Below are positions 6,205 to 9,412 of a DNA stretch of 9,412 nucleotides, in pieces. The DNA lies in NCBI GenBank assembly GCA_017561285.1, contig JAFZDG010000026.1, positions 1 through 9,412 of the forward strand, in the 5' to 3' direction. The first letter of the stretch is position 1, and every line of letters begins with the position of its first letter. This DNA is from Bacteroidaceae bacterium (GTDB lineage: Bacteria > Bacteroidota > Bacteroidia > Bacteroidales > Barnesiellaceae_A). The notes beneath the pieces were generated by a model. It was not told where the DNA came from and did no database searches. It saw only the letters and a list, made by a program, of their open reading frames with translations. The position numbers and the translations under genes are program-made.

Positions 6205-6960
6205 TTATTTTTCGTCTGTTTGTGGTGTGTTTTCCTCTTCTTTAGACACAATGTTGTAGTTGAGAATATTCTTTTCGTTGTCGTTTGATTTCTCAATTAC
6301 TCTGATGGGGTTTGTGCCAAAAATGTAGTTTTCGGTAATGGTTTGACCATTGTTGTCAACGTAGCTGATGTTGTAAACGGTGGCAACAACCTCCTCGGGA
6401 TTGCGCTCGCTCAATGTTGCCATTGTGGGGTGTTGTGCTGCATAGCCGTTGAGTGTGAGGGCGAGGAATTGTTCGTACTCGGCTTGCAAGTTTTCGGCAT
6501 CGCGTGTAAATGAATAGCTGCGGCTGCGGTCAAACTTGAGGTACTCTTCGTGTGTAGAGGGTAACTTTTGTGCTGCTTTGAGGTAGCCGTCTATTTTGTT
6601 TTTGTATTTGATGTTGTTGCCATATTGACGTTTGGCTGCCTCGTATTTCTTTATATAATCTTCGTGGCGAAGGATGTTGGCGCGTTCGTCTTTCTCGCAG
6701 TCTTCGAGTTTTTTCTCCCATGCCATTTTTTTCTCTTCGAGCATCAATTGGTACTCTTCGGCCAGCGAGGCGGTTGTGTAGTCTATGCTATCGGCTAAGG
6801 TGATGAAGCGGGTGTGTGCTATGGTTATGCTCTCTTTGTTCACTATATTGTTGCCGGCATATTGGGTAAATGCATCGATATAATCTTGCTCGGAGGGTTG
6901 TCCGGCGCATGAGGCTAACAGTGTGGCGCAAGCAATGGCAATTAATGTTTGATTTTTCAT
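6205..6960 (-). CDS. Lipoprotein of unknown function, coiled-coil rich
   Basis: I do not recognise this 251-residue protein. Residues 1-17 form a signal peptide with the lipobox LASC, and Cys18 is the predicted lipid-bearing residue. AGQPSEQ follows, without a clear acidic surface-export run, so it may stay on the periplasmic side. Residues about 60-180 are highly charged and helical (MLEEKKMAWEKKLEDCEKD, YIKKYEAAKRQYG) and probably form coiled coils. A smaller beta-like segment follows near 190-235 (VVATVYNISYVDNNGQ, ENYIFGTNPIRV). The C-terminus is acidic and disordered. It has its own promoter at 7012-7019 and a terminator-like hairpin after it, so it appears to be a single-gene transcript. 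The start is ATG 6960, directly before a normal signal sequence. Confidence 0.85.
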   Translation of the reverse strand: MKNQTLIAIACATLLASCAGQPSEQDYIDAFTQYAGNNIVNKESITIAHTRFITLADSIDYTTASLAEEYQLMLEEKKMAWEKKLEDCEKDERANILRHEDYIKKYEAAKRQYGNNIKYKNKIDGYLKAAQKLPSTHEEYLKFDRSRSYSFTRDAENLQAEYEQFLALTLNGYAAQHPTMATLSERNPEEVVATVYNISYVDNNGQTITENYIFGTNPIRVIEKSNDNEKNILNYNIVSKEEENTPQTDEK

Positions 6961-7011
6961 ATCTCTTCTCTTTTAAATGGTTTATTGCTCTATAATTTTA
7001 ATTTTAGCGTA

Positions 7012-7019
7012 CAAAACTA
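7012..7019 (-). promoter_or_regulatory. -7 box for the coiled-coil lipoprotein gene
   Basis: On the minus strand this reads TAGTTTTG, a full match to TAnnTTTG. Transcription should start near 7008, about 48 bases before the ATG at 6960. The position 19 bases upstream is TTAA (7039-7042), not TTTG, and the divergent promoter uses the same tetramer. Confidence 0.6.
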
Positions 7020-7061
7020 CTGTTTTTATTTGAATTAATTAATGGGATGATAAAAAATTTG

Positions 7062-7069
7062 TAGTTTTG
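7062..7069 (+). promoter_or_regulatory. -7 box for the HAD-aroB operon
   Basis: TAGTTTTG is a full match to TAnnTTTG and ends only four bases before the ATG at 7074. The tetramer 19 bases upstream is TTAA (7039-7042), shared with the divergent promoter. The mRNA would be leaderless or nearly so. Confidence 0.6.
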
Positions 7070-7073
7070 CATT

Positions 7074-7820
7074 ATGTTGAATATAGAAGAAGCTATAAAA
7101 AGATATTTAGAGCGACATACTCGTAGCTCTATGCAGTGTCGCGCTGCGCTGATAGATATGGATGGTGTGTTGTATGACTCAATGCCGCATCACGCCGAGG
7201 CGTGGTATCGTACAATCGCCCCCCTTGGTATTGCTTGTAGCAGAGAAGATTTTTTCTTACTCGAGGGTAGCACGCGTACGCGTACAATAAATATGTTTTA
7301 TAATAGGGAGTATGGCTGTGATGCTCCCGAGGATGTGTCGTTGGCGTTGTATGAGGAGAAGGTGCGTCAGTTTCGTGCTCTTGGTGAGGCTTCTCGTATG
7401 CCTATGGCCGATGTAATGATTGCATCGCTGCTGTCGCATAGTGTGCGTACGGTGCTTGTTACCGGTTCGAGTCAAGGTACTTTGCTCGAACTGCTCGATA
7501 CCGACTATCCCGGAGCTTTCAATATGCCCTATCGCATTACCGGTGAGGATGTGAAGCACGGAAAGCCTTCGCCGGAGCCGTACCTGATGGGATTGCAGAG
7601 GGCCGGGGTTGCTGCGCATGAAGCTATTGTTATCGAGAATGCTCCGTTGGGTGTTGAGGCCGGAGTGGCTGCCGGTGTTTTTACTGTTGCTGTCAATACG
7701 GGCCCCATTCCTGCATCGGCGTTATATGATGCAGGGGCCGACATCGTATTTGATTCGATGCCTCACTTTGCTGCACATATTGATAAACTGATAGAGGTTG
7801 TTAATACTACAAAATTATGA
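7074..7820 (+). CDS. HAD-family hydrolase, beta-phosphoglucomutase-like phosphatase
   Basis: This 248-residue cytoplasmic protein is a haloacid-dehalogenase-type phosphatase or phosphomutase. Motif I is DMDGVLYDSM with the nucleophile D28 and the acid/base D30. Motif II is VLVTGS with T130. The conserved lysine is K164 in HGKPSPEPY. The late acidic motif is VIENAPLGVEAG (E188). An alpha-helical cap lies between motif I and motif II (about 35-115). This layout fits the beta-phosphoglucomutase-like subgroup, but the substrate cannot be read from sequence. The start at 7074 gives an N-terminal helix of about 20 residues before motif I, as I recall in Bacteroides relatives. The TGA stop overlaps the aroB ATG (ATGA), so the two are co-transcribed and probably coupled. 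No functional link to the shikimate pathway is known to me. Confidence 0.93.
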   Translation: MLNIEEAIKRYLERHTRSSMQCRAALIDMDGVLYDSMPHHAEAWYRTIAPLGIACSREDFFLLEGSTRTRTINMFYNREYGCDAPEDVSLALYEEKVRQFRALGEASRMPMADVMIASLLSHSVRTVLVTGSSQGTLLELLDTDYPGAFNMPYRITGEDVKHGKPSPEPYLMGLQRAGVAAHEAIVIENAPLGVEAGVAAGVFTVAVNTGPIPASALYDAGADIVFDSMPHFAAHIDKLIEVVNTTKL

Positions 7821-8872
7821 AACAAGAAGTAGTGTTTACCAATGATATAGAGGCTGTCATAGAGCGTGTATGTAAAGCAAGTGCCTATGATAAATATTTT
7901 GTCTTGTGCGATAGCAATACCTATGATTGTGTATTGCCTCGTTTATTGTCTCCCTATATTGCCAATGCCTATGTAATAGTAGTCGGGGCCGGTGAAGAGG
8001 CCAAAAATATAGAGTCGTTGGCCCATGTGTGGCGCGAATTGAGTGCAAATGGGGCAACTCGTCATTCGTTGCTCTTCAATATCGGTGGTGGTATGATTAC
8101 CGATTTGGGCGGAATGGCGGCTGCTACATTCAAGCGTGGTATCGATTTTGTTAATATACCTACAACATTGCTGGCCGCTGTGGATGCTTCGGTCGGTGGT
8201 AAGACGGGTATAAATTTTGCGGGATTGAAAAATGAGGTGGGTGTTTTTGCTCCGGCGCATTGGGTTGTTATATCTACTCGTTTTTTTGATACTTTACCGC
8301 AATGTGAGTTTTTGTCGGGATATGCCGAGATGTTAAAGCATGGGCTGATTGATGGAACGAAGCACTATAGAGACCTGCTTAGTTACAATGTCGCTGCGAT
8401 AAATACCGAAACATTGTTGCCTCTTTTGCAATATTCGGTTGGTATAAAGCAGCGCATTGTCGAACAAGATCCTCAAGAGCGGGGAATGCGTAAAATACTC
8501 AATTTGGGACACACCGTAGGTCACGCTATAGAGAGTCACTCGCATAGTCATAGTTGTGCTGTACCTCATGGTTATGCGGTAGCTTGGGGGTTGGTTTGCG
8601 AATTGCTGATAGCTCATAGGGCTTTGTCATTCCCATCGGCGGTAATATACGATTTGGCGCATTTCGTAGAGCGAAACTATGGAGCATATGCCATTACATG
8701 TGAAGATTATGATGAGTTGATGGCCTTTATGCAGCATGATAAAAAGAATTTTAATGATAAAATAAACTTTTCGCTCTTGAGCGATGTGGGGGTATGTGCT
8801 ATCAATAATCAAATTGATCGAAAAGAAATAGAAATTTCTTTAGATTTTTTTCGCGACTTATTTCATTTATAA
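7817..8872 (+). CDS. aroB: 3-dehydroquinate synthase
   Basis: AroB converts DAHP to 3-dehydroquinate, the second step of the shikimate route to aromatic amino acids, using NAD and a divalent metal. The 351-residue protein has the normal length. The NAD-binding region is FNIGGGMITDLGGMAAA (88-103). The active-site block is IPTTLLAAVDASVGGKTGIN (114-132, with D123 and K129). Expected metal ligands are E171 in YAEMLKHGLI, H232 in LNLGHTVGHAIE and H251 in VPHGYAVAWG; K309, K310 and N311 in HDKKN are also conserved. An unusual alternating Ser-His stretch lies at 240-246, between two ligands. The ATG overlaps the HAD stop codon by four bases. No clear intrinsic terminator follows before the tRNA promoter. 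Confidence 0.97.
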   Translation: MKQEVVFTNDIEAVIERVCKASAYDKYFVLCDSNTYDCVLPRLLSPYIANAYVIVVGAGEEAKNIESLAHVWRELSANGATRHSLLFNIGGGMITDLGGMAAATFKRGIDFVNIPTTLLAAVDASVGGKTGINFAGLKNEVGVFAPAHWVVISTRFFDTLPQCEFLSGYAEMLKHGLIDGTKHYRDLLSYNVAAINTETLLPLLQYSVGIKQRIVEQDPQERGMRKILNLGHTVGHAIESHSHSHSCAVPHGYAVAWGLVCELLIAHRALSFPSAVIYDLAHFVERNYGAYAITCEDYDELMAFMQHDKKNFNDKINFSLLSDVGVCAINNQIDRKEIEISLDFFRDLFHL

Positions 8873-8889
8873 TCAATATGATATGGTTT

Positions 8890-8911
8890 TTAATGAAAAA
8901 TTAATGAAAAA
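8890..8911. repeat. Tandem 11-base repeat upstream of the tRNA promoter
   Basis: TTAATGAAAAA occurs twice back to back (8890-8900 and 8901-8911). The period is close to one DNA helical turn, so the A tracts are in phase and could bend DNA or act like an UP element ahead of the tRNA promoter. It is small enough to be chance slippage. Confidence 0.45.
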
Positions 8912-8926
8912 AAGTTGCTCAAAAAA

Positions 8927-8957
8927 TTTGCAAGTTTAGAAAAAAGCGCTACCTTTG
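8927..8957 (+). promoter_or_regulatory. Consensus Bacteroidales promoter for tRNA-Pro
   Basis: The -33 box TTTG (8927-8930) and the -7 box TACCTTTG (8950-8957) are separated by exactly 19 bases, the textbook arrangement for the primary sigma factor of this phylum. Transcription should begin near 8961-8964, about 10 bases before the mature tRNA. Confidence 0.85.
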
Positions 8958-8972
8958 CATCACCTTTTCAGA

Positions 8973-9047
8973 CGGGGTGTAGCTCAGCCCGGTTAGAGTA
9001 CACGTCTGGGGGGCGTGTTGTCGCTGGTTCGAATCCAGTCACCCCGA
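8973..9047 (+). tRNA. tRNA-Pro (anticodon GGG)
   Basis: A full cloverleaf can be drawn over 75 bases. The acceptor arms CGGGGTG (8973-8979) and CACCCCG (9040-9046) pair perfectly. The D arm is GCTC/GAGT. The anticodon stem CACGT/GCGTG encloses the loop CTGGGGG, which places anticodon GGG at 9008-9010 with G37 next to it. The T arm is GCTGG-TTCGAAT-CCAGT, and A9047 is the discriminator. The genome continues CCG, so CCA is not encoded and must be added by the CCA-adding enzyme. It decodes CCC and CCU proline codons. Confidence 0.96.
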
Positions 9048-9059
9048 CCGAGCAAAAGT

Positions 9060-9091
9060 AAGAGTCAAGCATTCGCTTGACTCTTTTTTTT
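9060..9091 (+). terminator. Intrinsic terminator after tRNA-Pro
   Basis: AAGAGTCAAGC (9060-9070) pairs perfectly with GCTTGACTCTT (9075-9085) around the loop ATTC. Eight T residues follow at 9084-9091. This is a strong factor-independent terminator 12 bases after the tRNA. Confidence 0.92.
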
Positions 9092-9117
9092 ATTTCCATT
9101 TTAGCCTGGCATCTTGA

Positions 9118-9258
9118 GGCAGGGTGGAGGGTTACAGTCTGCACATCACCGGCTATAAATACGACGAAATAGCCCAAAAGCTCACCCTCCCGTTGGGAAC
9201 AGTAAAAAGCCGCATACACACCGCCCGAGAGCGCCTCAAAAAACAGTTGGAGAGATAA
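9118..9258 (+). pseudogene. C-terminal remnant of an ECF sigma factor (region 4 helix-turn-helix)
   Basis: After an in-frame TGA (9115-9117), the frame encodes about 46 residues ending at TAA 9256-9258. GYKYDEIAQKLTLPLGTVKS and then RIHTARERLKKQLER match the region 4 helix-turn-helix that recognises the -35 element in ECF sigma factors. The preceding YSLHITG fits the start of region 4. Region 2 and the linker are absent, since the tRNA terminator lies immediately upstream. A GTG at 9124 could start a 44-residue peptide, but no promoter is evident. Most likely it is a gene fragment left by recombination or deletion next to the tRNA. Confidence 0.75.
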
Positions 9259-9339
9259 AAACAGCGAAAATATCCGGTATAGCATTTTGCACTTAATCAA
9301 CACACTTTATTAAAAAACAATCAAAATCCCTTTTGTTTC

Positions 9340-9370
9340 GGAACAATTGGGGCGGAAAGTTGTTTATATA
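9340..9370 (+). promoter_or_regulatory. Possible ECF sigma-type promoter
   Basis: GGAAC (9340-9344) resembles the -35 core used by many ECF sigma factors. Sixteen bases later comes TGTTTATATA (9361-9370). It lies about 20 bases before a possible ATG at 9390. The -10 half is not a standard match, so this is tentative. Confidence 0.3.
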
Positions 9371-9389
9371 GTATTAGCTAACCCATTAT

Positions 9390-9412
9390 ATGAACGAGGC
9401 GGTGGAATCCGA
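9390..9412 (+). CDS. Possible start of a gene running off the right edge
   Basis: ATG at 9390 opens a frame reading MNEAVES up to the window end. Only seven full codons are visible, so no function can be given. The promoter-like sequence just upstream and the absence of other features argue weakly that this is a real start. Confidence 0.3.

Noticed and set aside
8968..9303. Minus-strand frame of 111 codons ending in GFEPATTRPPDVYSNRAE
   Set aside because: It is the antisense translation of tRNA-Pro and its terminator. This tail is a well-known artefact in protein databases.
1..9412. CRISPR array, insertion sequence or prophage genes
   Set aside because: No regularly spaced repeats, transposase or phage motifs were seen; the only sign of past mobility is the sigma remnant by the tRNA.

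Overview
The window looks like a chromosomal piece of a Bacteroidales (phylum Bacteroidota) genome. Several promoters have the -7 box TAnnTTTG typical of this phylum. Ribosome binding sites are not of the Shine-Dalgarno type. The acpP-fabF-rnc operon and the proteins resemble Bacteroides/Parabacteroides relatives. A large surface lipoprotein joins a DUF4988-like N-terminus, a BACON-like domain, BspA-type leucine-rich repeats and the start of an M64-type peptidase domain. I cannot fix the genus.

Layout. Positions 1-3055 (minus strand) hold that lipoprotein gene, which runs off the left edge with 1018 uninterrupted codons. Positions 3056-3735 hold no convincing protein gene. They contain two Bacteroidales-type promoters pointing at the lipoprotein gene and a long, strongly folded leader or non-coding RNA. 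Three nested, collinear helices, a terminator-like hairpin and a possible loop-loop contact can be drawn in it. A separate strong hairpin lies just after rnc. Positions 3736-6023 (minus strand) are the tightly packed acpP-fabF-rnc operon: acyl carrier protein, ketoacyl-ACP synthase II and RNase III. Positions 6024-6204 hold two inverted repeats and three copies of a 9-base motif. Positions 6205-6960 (minus strand) encode an unrecognised coiled-coil-rich lipoprotein.

Positions 6961-7073 are a compact divergent promoter region. Two identical -7 boxes point outward, and each has exactly 19 bases to the same central tetramer. To the right, a HAD phosphatase/phosphomutase-like gene (7074-7820) starts almost at its own promoter. 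It overlaps aroB (3-dehydroquinate synthase, shikimate pathway, 7817-8872) by four bases. After aroB come a textbook Bacteroidales promoter, tRNA-Pro(GGG) (8973-9047) and a strong intrinsic terminator. The right end (9092-9412) carries the C-terminal remnant of an ECF sigma factor, a possible ECF-type promoter and perhaps the first codons of another gene.

Most genes are ordinary housekeeping functions. The parts most worth a second look are the structured RNA upstream of the mosaic surface protein, the symmetric divergent promoter pair, and the sigma-factor remnant abutting the tRNA terminator.
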